Shown: positions 8,915 through 18,435 of the stretch, piece by piece
How positions within the stretch are numbered: the stretch's first letter is position 1
How the letters are laid out: each line of letters begins with the position of its first letter
Source of the DNA: Glacieibacterium arshaanense
GTDB lineage: Bacteria > Pseudomonadota > Alphaproteobacteria > Sphingomonadales > Sphingomonadaceae
Length of the DNA stretch: 64,000 nucleotides
Direction of reading: 5' to 3'
Assembly (NCBI RefSeq): GCF_004681125.1
Contig: NZ_SIHO01000003.1
Location: forward strand, 88,121-152,120
Position numbers and translations under genes: made by a program
Notes under the pieces: generated by a model
Seen by the model: the letters and a program-made list of their open reading frames with translations, nothing else
Databases searched by the model: none
Told to the model about the DNA's origin: nothing

Positions 8915-9893
8915 GCACTTGTTCCAGCTTTTTCAATTTGGGGGAGGGCCAGCGCAACTGCACCAGAAAGCCGATCAAGCCACTGGCATAGAGCACCGTC
9001 TGCCACACTAACCCGATGGCGACGACCTGCGCCGGATCGGCGCCGAACGGCTTCATCAACGCCGCCATGCTGGCTTCGCGCACGCCGAGCCCGCCGAGGC
9101 TGATCGGCGCGATGGCGATGATTTTCGCCGTCGACCAGGCGTAGAACCACGCGGCGGTCGGCGCCTCGACGTGGGCCGCCTGCGCGAACGCGACATTGAT
9201 CAGGATGAACAGGCATTGCACCGCCATCGAAATGCCGAGGCAGGCGAGCAGCAGTCCCGGCGTGCGCGCCAGGTCGGCGAGCACCGCGACGATGCGCGCC
9301 ACCAGCTTGAAGACCTTGCCGCCGCTGCGGCGCGCCAGTGCATGGTCGAGCGGAATCGCCACCGCAAAGCCGATGATGACGGCCGCGACGCCTGCCAGCA
9401 TCAGCAGCCGCAGCGCTTGCGGATCGCCGAGTTCGGGGCGCCACGCGACATAGGCGCCGACCAGCGCGATGAGCAGCAGACCGACGGTATCAAGCAACCG
9501 GTCGGCGACCGAGCCGATAGCAAGCTGCGCCTTGTCCTGCGCCTGCGGCATCACCAGCCCGGCCCGCACGACATCGCCGCCAGCAACACCCGGCAGTGCC
9601 AGGTTCGCCGCCAGCCCGGCGAGATGCGCGCGAAACGCTGCACCAAAGCCGATGCCGGGACCGATGAGTAGTCGCCATTTCGCAGCCGCCGCCGCATGGC
9701 CGAGCAGGAACAACGCCAGTGCCGCGAGCCAGAGCGCCGGCGACAGCGCGCGCGCGGCGGCCCAGACCTGCTTGAACGGCACGAAATGGAAAATCAGCGC
9801 CAGCACAACGGCGCTGACGCCGACGCGGACCAGCCAGATGACAGGTAGCTTACGGGCAGGCAGCTTGTCTGTTGGCGGGGCAGCGACGCTCAT
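8904..9893 (-). CDS. lysylphosphatidylglycerol synthase TM-domain family membrane protein
   Basis: A 329-residue polytopic membrane protein of the MprF-transmembrane / UPF0104 family: about seven or eight hydrophobic segments, the conserved WRLLIGPGIGFGAAFRAHLAG region near residue 75 and a GGVAGGDVVRAGL-like loop, here LPGVAGGDVVRA. There is no aminoacyl-transferase domain. Members in glycan clusters are thought to move lipid-linked precursors across the membrane, which fits the neighbours. The start at 9893 overlaps the GT2 stop as ATGA; the six extra codons upstream in the open frame were dropped for that reason. Confidence 0.8.
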   Translation of the reverse strand: MSVAAPPTDKLPARKLPVIWLVRVGVSAVVLALIFHFVPFKQVWAAARALSPALWLAALALFLLGHAAAAAKWRLLIGPGIGFGAAFRAHLAGLAANLALPGVAGGDVVRAGLVMPQAQDKAQLAIGSVADRLLDTVGLLLIALVGAYVAWRPELGDPQALRLLMLAGVAAVIIGFAVAIPLDHALARRSGGKVFKLVARIVAVLADLARTPGLLLACLGISMAVQCLFILINVAFAQAAHVEAPTAAWFYAWSTAKIIAIAPISLGGLGVREASMAALMKPFGADPAQVVAIGLVWQTVLYASGLIGFLVQLRWPSPKLKKLEQVHEG

Positions 9894-10843
9894 GCGTCGG
9901 GCGCCTCCCATTTCGGCGCGGCCTTGACCGATGGCCGCAAATTGAGCCGCGCCAGCATGTCGGCGAGCAGCCCGAGCGACCAGACCATTACCGCACCCAG
10001 CAGGCCCAGCACCGCGGTTTCGGAAAGATTGTCGACATAGATGTCATAGATGCCCTTGAGCACGCCCATGACGAACAGCAGCAGCCCGAGCGGCATGAAC
10101 ACGCGCAGCGGCTGGAAATACACCGTCAGCCGGCAGACAAGAAACATGAAGCGGAAAAAGTCGGTCGGCCGGATCTTCGATACGCCGACGCGCTTGCCAT
10201 ATTCGATCGGCAGGTACGACACGCGCTGGCCGGTCGCGAGCATGCACAGTGTCACCGTGGTGGTGAACGAAAACGCTTCGGGCAGCAGCGGCACGAACTG
10301 TTCGAGCGGTTCGCGCCGGAACACCCGCAGACCAGAATTTAGATCGGTGATCTCGTGTCCGGCGAGCAGGCTGGCGAGGTTGTTCAGAACCCATTTTGCC
10401 GGCTTGCGGATCATTGGCACGCCCTTCATTGCCGCACCGCGGTCGCCGACGACCATGTCGTTGTATGCCGCCATGCCGATCATTTCGGGCAGATACCTCG
10501 CCGGGTAGGTGCCGTCGGCATCGAGAATGGCGACCAGCGGCGCGGTGCTGACCGCGATGCCGGCCTTGAGCGCGCGGCCATAGCCGCCGTTGTTGGGGAA
10601 GTTGACGACGCGCGCACCGGTTTCGCGCGCACGGGCCAGCGTGTCATCGCTCGATCCGTCGTTGACGACGATGATTTCGTGGGTGATGCCCGCTTCGGTC
10701 AGCACCGCGCGCACGCTGTCGACCGTCGCCTTGACGGCATCCTGTTCATTATACGCCGGGATGACGACTGAAACCGCAAGCGGTGGCGCCTTGGCCGCGC
10801 TGCCCGCTGCGGCGTGTTCCGAATGTTCAACCTGCCCTGTCAA
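9890..10843 (-). CDS. GT2 family glycosyltransferase (polyprenyl-phosphate sugar synthase-like)
   Basis: A 317-residue protein with an N-terminal GT-A domain: VSVVIPAYNEQ, a nucleotide-binding IIVVNDGSSDDT, and the metal-binding ILDADGTYP. Two hydrophobic segments lie near 245-295, the layout of DPM1/GtrB-type enzymes that charge polyprenyl phosphate with a sugar on the cytoplasmic face. It is the first gene of the minus-strand glycan operon. The start appears to be TTG, five bases after a GGGGGT sequence; no ATG fits. Likely partner: the GT39-like transferase at 3554. Confidence 0.82.
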   Translation of the reverse strand: MTGQVEHSEHAAAGSAAKAPPLAVSVVIPAYNEQDAVKATVDSVRAVLTEAGITHEIIVVNDGSSDDTLARARETGARVVNFPNNGGYGRALKAGIAVSTAPLVAILDADGTYPARYLPEMIGMAAYNDMVVGDRGAAMKGVPMIRKPAKWVLNNLASLLAGHEITDLNSGLRVFRREPLEQFVPLLPEAFSFTTTVTLCMLATGQRVSYLPIEYGKRVGVSKIRPTDFFRFMFLVCRLTVYFQPLRVFMPLGLLLFVMGVLKGIYDIYVDNLSETAVLGLLGAVMVWSLGLLADMLARLNLRPSVKAAPKWEAPDA

Positions 10844-11057
10844 AGCTTTACCCCCGGTTGGTCGACGTCTCTATAGCGCGCCGGCGTGACAATGGCACCC
10901 TGTTGTCAGCGCAATTCTTCGCTTGTGCAGCATTTTGCCCACAATGCACGACAATCGCGCTAACGACCGCGCGCCGTTGCTGCAACTTTGCACTACGACC
11001 GTTACGGACATTGTGCGAATAGCTTGCGACGCCGTGTTTGTGGCAAAGCGACCAAGG

Positions 11058-12563
11058 ATGCCTAAACTGGAACCCCGGATTGCAATTGCACCGCCAGCGC
11101 CTGCCGTTCCGGCCGCGCGCACGCCGCGCGCGCGGCTGCAGATTTTCGGGTCGATGCTGCTGCTGGCAATTGCCCTGCTGTGGCCCGCGATGGTGCAGCA
11201 GCGCCCGGCGTATTTCTTCGACAGCGCCGGCTATCTGAGCACCGGCACCAAGGCCTTTGCGATTGCCCGCGACAAGCTTGCCGCGAAGCTGACGCCGGCG
11301 GACGAAAGGTCGGCCGCTGCGGCACCGGCGCCGAAAGCGCCGCCCGTCAACAGCGTCGTGTCGATTCGCGCCATCGCCTATAGCCTGTTCGCCGCCGCGA
11401 CCTCGGCGCCGGGCTACCGCATGCATGTGCTGATTGCCGTCAATGCGCTGGTGGTGACGTTGCTGATCTGGGCGTTCTGGCGGATTCGCGCACCGCGCGC
11501 GTCACCCGAAGACGAGGCGATTGCGGCGTTGTTCGTCGCGACCGCAACCTCGGCGCCGTGGTTTGTCAGCTACGCGATGCCCGACATTTTTGCCGGCGCG
11601 GCGATTCTGGCGCTGCTCATCCTGACCTTTGCGCCGTTGCACCGGCAACGCGTCGCGCGCGCTTGCGTGGCAAGCGTCGTCACCTTCGCGGTCGCCGCGC
11701 ATGCCAGCCACATCCCCATCATCGGGCTGGTGGTGGCGGCCGCGGTCGCGGAGTTGCTGTTCGAACGCTGGCGCGGCACGGCGCGCTGGTCATGGGACCG
11801 GTTCGCCTGGGTGGTCGTGCCCTATATTGCCGGGCTGGTGCTGGTGGTGGCGCTGTCGTTTGTCAGCTTCGGCTCGGCGAGCGTGGCGCCCAAGCGGTTG
11901 CCGTTCGCGCTGGCCAAGTCGATCGATGACGGGCCGGGCAACTGGTACCTCAAGGCGACCTGCCGCGAAAAGCATTGGGCGGTTTGCCCGTTCTTCGAAC
12001 GCACCGGCGGTGGTGGACCCGAGCTGATCTTCGCCGATGACGGGCTGGTCAAGACCGCGACACCGGCGCAAATGGAGGCGGTGCGCAACGAGGAAATGAC
12101 CATCGTCCGCAATGCGACGCGCGCCTATCCATGGGTGCAGATCCGCTCGGCGATTGCCAATTCGGTGACGCAATTCTTCCGGTTCGGGCTGGAGGACAAC
12201 AGCTTCGGCTATGTCATCGTGCAACTGCCGAACGGCGAGTTCCGGACGCATGCCGCGCCCGAACCGGTTGACCTGCGGCCGGTCGGGCAAGTCATGGTCT
12301 ATGGCGGGGTGGCGATTGCAGTCGGTTACATCGTGGCAATCATGCGCAGCCTGACGGCGGTCGAATGGGGCACTTTGCGGTTGCTGCTGGCGGGGCTGGT
12401 CGCCAATGCGATGGTCACCGGTGCGCTGTCGAGCATCACCAGTCGCTACCAGAGCCGGGTTATCTGGGTGGTGCCTGTGGTGGCATTGGGTTTATGGCTG
12501 GCGCGGCGTTCCCGACCGTCGACGGCGTCAGCTTCTGGCGCAGCATCACCAGCGCAAAGGTGA
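11058..12563 (+). CDS. polytopic membrane protein of unknown function in glycan cluster
   Basis: About 501 residues with roughly ten hydrophobic segments separated by short basic loops, plus one large hydrophilic loop around residues 275-375 that holds cysteines (ATCREKHWAVCPFFERTGGG). The layout resembles membrane glycosyltransferases or sugar-polymer export proteins but I recognise no family signature. It is the only plus-strand gene in the glycan region and shares a divergent intergenic space with the GT2 gene at 10843. The ATG at 11058 is the first with a plausible protein N terminus, but there is no clear ribosome site, so the start is uncertain. Its last 104 bases overlap the 3' end of the opposing GT2 gene. 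Confidence 0.6.
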   Translation: MPKLEPRIAIAPPAPAVPAARTPRARLQIFGSMLLLAIALLWPAMVQQRPAYFFDSAGYLSTGTKAFAIARDKLAAKLTPADERSAAAAPAPKAPPVNSVVSIRAIAYSLFAAATSAPGYRMHVLIAVNALVVTLLIWAFWRIRAPRASPEDEAIAALFVATATSAPWFVSYAMPDIFAGAAILALLILTFAPLHRQRVARACVASVVTFAVAAHASHIPIIGLVVAAAVAELLFERWRGTARWSWDRFAWVVVPYIAGLVLVVALSFVSFGSASVAPKRLPFALAKSIDDGPGNWYLKATCREKHWAVCPFFERTGGGGPELIFADDGLVKTATPAQMEAVRNEEMTIVRNATRAYPWVQIRSAIANSVTQFFRFGLEDNSFGYVIVQLPNGEFRTHAAPEPVDLRPVGQVMVYGGVAIAVGYIVAIMRSLTAVEWGTLRLLLAGLVANAMVTGALSSITSRYQSRVIWVVPVVALGLWLARRSRPSTASASGAASPAQR

Positions 12564-13578
12564 CGCTGGCGTAGCAATGGTACATCCAGTGCAGGCCGAG
12601 CCCGAGCACCATCGTCTTGAGCCCGCCGGCGCGGTAGAGCAGCGCCAGAAACTCGCGGTTGAGCCATACATAGGCGAACCCGCTCGCCACGCCGAAGCCC
12701 AGCAGCCAACGCCCGAGATGCCAGGGGCTGGAATCGAGAAAGCCGAGCCGCGCGTTGAAGTGGAAAACCATCGCGGCCAGCGGCAGCAGCCAGCACAGAT
12801 GCGCGAGTACCGACTTCAGCCGCTCGGTGCCGACCAGGTTGAGTTCGGCACCCTGTGTGCGGCCGGCAGCGATGAGCTGCGTCCACGGCACCGCGCGGCT
12901 CATGATATCGGTGCGCCAGAGCTGGCGCTTGCCCCAGTCCTTGCAATGCTTGCCGAGTGCTTCGGGGACCAGCGCGATGGCGTGGCCGGCACGGTTGAGC
13001 CGGACGCCGAGTTCGATGTCTTCGATGCTGGGGCGGGCATAGCGCACGTCGAAGCCGCCGATGGCGCGAAACACATCGGCCTTGATGGCGCCAAGGCCGG
13101 CCCAGAACGTCGTCGCCTGCCGCTCGCCGCCCTGATGGACGAAGTGATGGCGCAGATTGGCATAAAGCGCCGCCGAACGCTGCGAGCGCGGCCGGTCGTC
13201 ATAGGAACCGAACGCCGCGCTGATCTTCGGGTCATTGATGAATGCAGCTTCGAGCCGGCCGAGCGCGGTCGGGTGGATCGACACGTCGGCATCGACGAAG
13301 ACAATCAGTTCGGACTTGGCAATCGCGACACCGGCGTTGCGGCCGACCGCCGGGCCACCGGGCGGGCCGTCGTTGCGCAGCACGATGGCGCCGGCCGCAC
13401 GCGCCATTTCACCGGTGCGATCGAATGAACCGTCGTCGTAGAGAATGAGCTCGTCGGGCTTGCGCTCGCTGGCAGCGATTGCGGCCAGGCAGTCGCCCAG
13501 AGTCGCTTCGGCGTTGTACGCCGGAATGACAATCGTCAGCGTCCGTTTCGCCACCATCTGAGGCGCGGCGCTGGCCAT
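12460..13578 (-). CDS. GT2 family glycosyltransferase
   Basis: A 372-residue GT-A enzyme: LTIVIPAYNAE at the N terminus, ELILYDDGSFD, the metal-binding FVDADVSIHP and an acceptor-site ED in RPSIEDIELGVRLNRAG, followed by a C-terminal membrane region of about three or four segments. It lies 3 bases after the FAD oxidoreductase gene (13582-15096) and is presumably co-transcribed with it. Its last 104 bases run tail-to-tail through the end of the membrane protein gene on the other strand. Confidence 0.82.
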   Translation of the reverse strand: MASAAPQMVAKRTLTIVIPAYNAEATLGDCLAAIAASERKPDELILYDDGSFDRTGEMARAAGAIVLRNDGPPGGPAVGRNAGVAIAKSELIVFVDADVSIHPTALGRLEAAFINDPKISAAFGSYDDRPRSQRSAALYANLRHHFVHQGGERQATTFWAGLGAIKADVFRAIGGFDVRYARPSIEDIELGVRLNRAGHAIALVPEALGKHCKDWGKRQLWRTDIMSRAVPWTQLIAAGRTQGAELNLVGTERLKSVLAHLCWLLPLAAMVFHFNARLGFLDSSPWHLGRWLLGFGVASGFAYVWLNREFLALLYRAGGLKTMVLGLGLHWMYHCYASVTFALVMLRQKLTPSTVGNAAPAINPMPPQAPPR

Positions 13579-13581
13579 GGC

Positions 13582-15096
13582 CTATTCCGCCGCCTCGAGT
13601 GCGCGGGGCATGTCTGAAGTGCTCTGGCCCGGCTTCGCCACGGTGAACTCCTCGTGATAAGAGCGCTCGACATTGACGTTCCAGATGTCGTGCTTCTCGC
13701 CGAGGATAATACGCGCAGCGAGCATCGCCGTCAGCATCGAATGATCCTGGTTGTTGTAGCGGTGCATGCCGTTACGGCCGACGGTCTGGAAGTTATCGAA
13801 CTCGTTGATCCATTCGGACAGCGTGTCGACCGCCGCGCGGTAGTCGCCGTCATAGACCGGATAGGCCTTGGGCTGGCGGATGACGGTGCCGTCGATGATG
13901 TTCGACGCCTTGGCGAGGCCGAGGAATTCGAGCTCGCGGCCGGCCTGCGCAATGAGGTCGGCATCCGAGCTGTTCCACAGCCCGTCGCCTTCATGGCAGA
14001 ACAATTCCATGCCGATGCTGGCGTGATTGGGGTTGGGCACCATCGCCTCGGACCATGACCGGAAGTTCTGGATGCGGCCGACGCTGACTTCGGGGCTGTG
14101 GATGTAGATCCAGTTGTCCGGGAACGGGTCGGGGATGTCGAGCACCAGCGCTACGACCAGAAAGTCGCGGTACTTGAGCTTCTTCGCGGCCGCCTGGATG
14201 TGGGCGGGGGCGGGCGGATCCATTGCTTCGATCATCTCGACGATCGGCATCGAGTTGATGAACTGGTCGGCTTCGAGGCGCGTGACCTTGACATCGTCAG
14301 GGTTCGACCAATCCTTGAGCTCGATGGCATCGACATGCATGCCGGTGCGGAAGATCTTGGTCGCGGCGGTCTGCATGCGGACTTGGCCGCCCTTGGCGAT
14401 GACCGATTCGCGGAAGGCTTCCCACATCTGGCCGGGGCCGAGCGGCGGATAGTTGAATTCCTCGATCAGGCTGGCTGTGTCATTGGCACCGGTGACGGCG
14501 TTGAGCACGGCCTTGACCAGCGACAGGTTCTTGATGCGCTGTGCAGCCCAGTCGGCACGGATTTCGGTGCAGGGAATACCCCAGACCTTTTCAGTGTACG
14601 ACCGGAAGAAGTGGTTGAACAACCGGCCGCCGAAGCGGTTGGTCACCCATTGCTCGAAATTTTCTTCTTCGCGGTGCGGGAACACCTGCCAATAGGCATA
14701 GCTCGCCATGATGCGCACCGATTCGACCGGGCCCATGTTGCCGAGCGCGTTGAAGATCTTGAGCGGGTAGGCGTAGTATTTGCCCTGATAATAGATGCGG
14801 CTCATGCGCGGACGCTTGACGAACTTGTCGCCGAGCACTTCGTGCCACAATTCGTCGACTTCGCCGACCTTGGTGAAGAAGCGGTGGCCGCCGATATCGA
14901 AGCGGTAGCCTTTGTAGCTTTCAGTGCGCGAAATGCCGCCGACCTGGTCCGATGCCTCGACGACAATCGGCGTCACGCGGCCAGCCCCGCGCTTTTGCAA
15001 TTCATATGCCGCGGTCAAGCCAGCGGGGCCACCACCAATGATGCCCACCGTCAGCTTTCCGCCAGATTCCGCGCCCTGTTTCGCTTCAACCGACAT
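13582..15096 (-). CDS. NAD(P)/FAD-dependent oxidoreductase, UDP-galactopyranose mutase-like
   Basis: About 504 residues. N-terminal GIIGGGPAGLTAAYEL FAD fold, VVEASDQVGGISRT, the DIGGHRFFTKV motif, and a C-terminal TVGRNGMHRYNNQDHSMLTAM FAD segment. These are hallmarks of the UGM / protoporphyrinogen-oxidase-like flavoprotein group found in polysaccharide clusters. It is a diverged relative of the flavoprotein at 7478-8914. The start at 15096 has a GGA seven bases upstream; an ATG at 15117 would add seven residues. It leads a two-gene unit with the GT2 at 12460. Confidence 0.78.
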   Translation of the reverse strand: MSVEAKQGAESGGKLTVGIIGGGPAGLTAAYELQKRGAGRVTPIVVEASDQVGGISRTESYKGYRFDIGGHRFFTKVGEVDELWHEVLGDKFVKRPRMSRIYYQGKYYAYPLKIFNALGNMGPVESVRIMASYAYWQVFPHREEENFEQWVTNRFGGRLFNHFFRSYTEKVWGIPCTEIRADWAAQRIKNLSLVKAVLNAVTGANDTASLIEEFNYPPLGPGQMWEAFRESVIAKGGQVRMQTAATKIFRTGMHVDAIELKDWSNPDDVKVTRLEADQFINSMPIVEMIEAMDPPAPAHIQAAAKKLKYRDFLVVALVLDIPDPFPDNWIYIHSPEVSVGRIQNFRSWSEAMVPNPNHASIGMELFCHEGDGLWNSSDADLIAQAGRELEFLGLAKASNIIDGTVIRQPKAYPVYDGDYRAAVDTLSEWINEFDNFQTVGRNGMHRYNNQDHSMLTAMLAARIILGEKHDIWNVNVERSYHEEFTVAKPGQSTSDMPRALEAAE

Positions 15097-15493
15097 CAGT
15101 AATTCCGAACCCACCATCTGACAGTGTTGCTGCCCGAACTGCGCTCATACAAGAAAGCGGGGATTCGCGAAGCAGGAAATTGATATTGCGCCTAAAGGTC
15201 ACAGCCGGCGACCCGCCAGTTCCGGCGGTGTGCGGCAGGGCTGTGCGCGTAGACGATTGCAAACGCAGTGTATTCGCCGCGGCTGAATCAGCCGTCGCAA
15301 CAGGTGCAGGCGCCACACCTAGCCAGCGCCGTCGCGACGAAATGCCCCTACCCACGATGTTGCGCCCTCAATTGCCAATCCGGCGGCTCAAGAAATTAAC
15401 TAAGCGTAAATTCAATAACCGCAATGCCGCGTTGCAACAAACGGTTTCTGCGACGAAAAGTTGAAAGGCGCCAAACTCGAGCCTTGCGACGCA
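15097..15493. other. non-coding interval, no gene seen
   Basis: About 400 bases between the flavoprotein start and the pantothenate kinase stop. Small open frames exist on both strands but none has a ribosome site or a recognisable protein. An AT-richer stretch at 15388-15425 could hold a promoter; its direction cannot be decided by eye. Confidence 0.5.
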
Positions 15494-16228
15494 TCAAAAT
15501 TTACGGGTGAACGCCAGTGTCAATGCATGGTCGCGGGCCTTGTTCAAAACAATATCGGCACGGGCGCGCGCCCGGACGATGTTCTCGCGCAAGTTGGGCA
15601 GGTTGATGCGTTCCCAGACGCTGCGCGCGAAGATTTCGGCGTCAGGCTCGGTCATCGCGCGGAACTGTGCATAGAAGGATGTCGGGTCGTTTTCGGCCTG
15701 CTTCCAGAATCCGATGAACCGGCCGACGAACCAGTGTTCGAGATCGTCCTCGCGCGCGTCGAGATAGATCAGCGCATCGAGTTGGTCGGCAGCGTCATAG
15801 CCCCCGGGCAAGGGTGACAGCCCCAGGCCCTCGACGAGCAGAATGTCGGGCCGGTCGATGGTCCGCGCCAGTTGCGGATCGACATCATAGGTCTGGTGCG
15901 AATAGCCCGGAAATCGCGTCGGCGCGACCGGCACCTGCTGCAACGCGCCGACCAGCGCTGCGGCATCATACGTCTCGGGATAGCCCTTGCGCAGCGTCAG
16001 GCCACGCGCATCGAGCGTGGCATTGTCGAGCAGGAAGCCGTCGGTCGACACGGTCTCGACGCGGTGCGTTGCATCGAGCGCCGATTTGATGGCCGCACTC
16101 AGTACCGACTTGCCCGCCGCCACAGAACCGGTCAGCCCGACCAGCAACGGCCGGCCCGGCGTGGCCCTTGCGACCAGACGCGCCGCAATATCGGCTGCAT
16201 CGGTGGCTATTGCGTCAGTGCTGGGCAT
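15494..16228 (-). CDS. coaA: type I pantothenate kinase (CoaA-like)
   Basis: A 244-residue P-loop kinase: LVGLTGSVAAGKSVL near residues 28-42, then STDGFLLDN, LRKGYPETYD, the YSHQTYDV segment and ILLVEGLGL. Order and spacing match bacterial CoaA, which phosphorylates pantothenate in the first committed step of coenzyme A synthesis. It is shorter than the E. coli enzyme (316 residues), mainly at the N terminus. Uridine kinases share the fold, but the TDGFL, KGFPESYD-like and YSH motifs favour pantothenate kinase. Confidence 0.82.
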   Translation of the reverse strand: MPSTDAIATDAADIAARLVARATPGRPLLVGLTGSVAAGKSVLSAAIKSALDATHRVETVSTDGFLLDNATLDARGLTLRKGYPETYDAAALVGALQQVPVAPTRFPGYSHQTYDVDPQLARTIDRPDILLVEGLGLSPLPGGYDAADQLDALIYLDAREDDLEHWFVGRFIGFWKQAENDPTSFYAQFRAMTEPDAEIFARSVWERINLPNLRENIVRARARADIVLNKARDHALTLAFTRKF

Positions 16229-16369
16229 TGGCGTCCCTCATCGACCCGTCTCGCGGTCATTGTGCCGCAATGTGCGTGCTAGGCCAATGAGTCGCTTGGT
16301 CGTGGAGCCAGACGAACGCGTGGCGCCGCCCCCCGAAGGGAGGCGGCATTCCAACGGTGTGTTGAAAAA

Positions 16370-16444
<75 letters not shown>

Positions 16445-16663
16445 TCGGCGGAACGTCCAGCACTGCTGTCCGTTCGGGAGGCCGGGCTATAAGCAGCCCT
16501 GACGCCGGGTGCAAGCGCAAAAACTCTGCCCGACAGCAATTTTGCGTCAAAATCCGGGGTTCGTTTGCCGTGCCGTGGCGTTATCGCCCATTCAAGCGAC
16601 TTGGCAAAGCGGGGGGTTCGGCCCCATATGCGCGTCTCGACCTTCCCCGGAACGGAGCCCGTC

Positions 16664-17569
16664 ATGGCCAGCCTCGCCACCAGCCAGTCCGAACGCGCCA
16701 GCATCGCGGCGTTCAAGACCGATGTCATCGACGCGTCGATGAACGCGCTGATTCTGGTCGATTTCTGGGCCGAATGGTGCGGGCCGTGCAAGACGCTGAC
16801 GCCGCTGCTCGAACGCGTCGTCGCGACCTATGCACCCCGCGTCCAGCTGGTGAAGATCGACGTCGACAAGAACCAGACGCTCGCCAGCCAGTTCCGCATC
16901 GAATCGATTCCCACCGTCTATGCGTTCCTGAAGGGCCAGCCGGTCGACGGCTTTGCCGGGGCGCTTGGTGAACGCGAGCTCAAGACCTTCATCGACCGGC
17001 TGCTTGCTGCGGTCCCGGCGGCGCCCGCCGAAGCCGATGCTGCAGCCCAAATCGAGGCGCTGGCACAAGCTGCCGCCGACGCGCTGGCCGAAGGAGCAGC
17101 GCCGCAGGCCGAGCAGATGTTCGCAGCGCTCGCTGCCGAAGTGCCCGACCGTGTCGAATTCGCTGCAGGACTGGCACGCGCCCGCGTCGCGCTCGGTGAC
17201 CTCGACGGCGCGCGTGCTGCGCTCGCGGCGCTGCCCGCCGATGCCAAGCATGCGACGCTGGCGCAGGCCCGCGCCGCGCTGGCGCTCGCCGAGCAGGCCA
17301 CGCCGGTCGCCGACCTCGCCGGCTTAGCCGCGAAGGTTGCCGCCAACCCTGACGATCACGCGCTGCGCATCGAACTCGCCGGCGGGCTGATGGCGCGCGG
17401 CGACCGTGACGGCGCTGCCGAAGCGCTGCTCGAAAGCATCCGCCGCGATGCGACGTGGAGCGACGGCGCCGCACGCGCGCGGCTGCTGACACTGTTCGAA
17501 GCCGTCGGCCTGACCGACCCCTGGGTTGTGGCAACGCGTCGCAAGCTTTCAACGCTGCTGTTTGCATGA
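16664..17569 (+). CDS. cnoX: thioredoxin-domain/TPR co-chaperone, CnoX (YbbN)-like
   Basis: A 301-residue protein. Residues about 15-115 are a thioredoxin domain with an active-site W38-C39-G-P-C42 motif and the cis-proline segment ESIPTVYAF. The rest is alanine-rich helical repeats of the TPR type. This is the architecture of CnoX chaperedoxins, which protect proteins during oxidative stress and hand them to GroEL and DnaK. Unlike the E. coli protein it keeps both redox cysteines. The chosen ATG has a GGAG eight bases upstream. It heads a translationally coupled run with the Lon-domain and Trm112 genes (ATGA overlaps). Confidence 0.84.
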   Translation: MASLATSQSERASIAAFKTDVIDASMNALILVDFWAEWCGPCKTLTPLLERVVATYAPRVQLVKIDVDKNQTLASQFRIESIPTVYAFLKGQPVDGFAGALGERELKTFIDRLLAAVPAAPAEADAAAQIEALAQAAADALAEGAAPQAEQMFAALAAEVPDRVEFAAGLARARVALGDLDGARAALAALPADAKHATLAQARAALALAEQATPVADLAGLAAKVAANPDDHALRIELAGGLMARGDRDGAAEALLESIRRDATWSDGAARARLLTLFEAVGLTDPWVVATRRKLSTLLFA

Positions 17570-18228
17570 CCGATATCGACGCGCTGCCCGAAGTCATCCC
17601 GGTCTTCCCGCTCGCCGGCGCGGTGCTGCTGCCGCGCGGGGTGATGCCGCTCAACATTTTCGAACCGCGCTATCTGAAGATGGTGCGCGATGCCGTCGCG
17701 GGCACCAAGCTCATCGGCATGGTGCAGCCGCGTGTCGCCAAAACGCGCAGCACGCAACCGCCGGCGCTGTTCGACATCGGCTGCGTCGGCCGCATCACCG
17801 AATGCGAGGAAACCGACGACGGCCGGCTGCTGATCGAACTGACTGGCCTGCGCCGTTTCAAGGTGGCGCGCGAGATCGACGTGGTGACGCCGTACCGCCA
17901 GATTGTCGCCAATTATGACGGCTTCGACGCCGATGCGGCCGAGCCGGTGGCAGTCAACGCCGCCGCGCGAGCGGCGCTCGAGGAAACGCTGCGCACCTAT
18001 CTTGATGCCAATGGGCTCAGCGCCGATTGGGAAGCTGTCACCGGCGCCGATGACGAATCGCTGGTCACCACACTGGCTGCCGTCTGCCCCTTCGAACCGG
18101 TTGAAAAGCAGGCGCTGCTCGAAGCCCCCGATCTGCCGTCGCGCGCCGCGACGCTGACGGCGCTGATGACATTCGCGCAAGGCTTCGGTGGCGCGGGCCG
18201 CGACGACGGCGGGCCGGTAGTGCAATGA
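17566..18228 (+). CDS. LON peptidase substrate-binding domain protein
   Basis: A 220-residue stand-alone Lon N-terminal (PUA-like) domain: [27 protein letters not shown], here noted by [11 protein letters not shown] and [11 protein letters not shown], then IGMVQP and GCVGRI. There is no ATPase or protease part. Such proteins are common in proteobacteria and their role is unclear; substrate recognition for proteolysis is a guess from the domain. The ATG overlaps the cnoX stop (ATGA) and its stop overlaps the Trm112 start. Confidence 0.86.
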   Translation: MTDIDALPEVIPVFPLAGAVLLPRGVMPLNIFEPRYLKMVRDAVAGTKLIGMVQPRVAKTRSTQPPALFDIGCVGRITECEETDDGRLLIELTGLRRFKVAREIDVVTPYRQIVANYDGFDADAAEPVAVNAAARAALEETLRTYLDANGLSADWEAVTGADDESLVTTLAAVCPFEPVEKQALLEAPDLPSRAATLTALMTFAQGFGGAGRDDGGPVVQ

Positions 18229-18413
18229 GCGAGCATCCGCCCGAGCTCGATCCGCGGCTGGTCGAAATCCTCGTCTGCCCGCTGACTCGCACGCCGCTGC
18301 GCTATGACCGCGTCGCGCAAGAACTGGTTTCGGATAGCGCCAAACTCGCCTATCCTGTGCGCGATGGCATTCCGATCATGTTGATCAGCGAGGCCCGCGA
18401 GATCACCGATTGA
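18225..18413 (+). CDS. Trm112 family protein (YcaR-like)
   Basis: A 62-residue protein with the family layout: [16 protein letters not shown] near the N terminus and [16 protein letters not shown] at the C terminus. In eukaryotes and archaea Trm112 activates methyltransferases; the bacterial form is less understood. Only the first of the zinc-type cysteines is kept, which is usual for this bacterial group. Translationally coupled to the upstream gene by ATGA. Confidence 0.9.
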   Translation: MSEHPPELDPRLVEILVCPLTRTPLRYDRVAQELVSDSAKLAYPVRDGIPIMLISEAREITD

Positions 18414-18435
18414 GCGCGCGAGCGAGGGGGAAATA

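Noticed and set aside
15086..15464. Small frames in the 15.1-15.5 kb gap
   Set aside because: No ribosome site, no membrane segment and no family resemblance on either strand.
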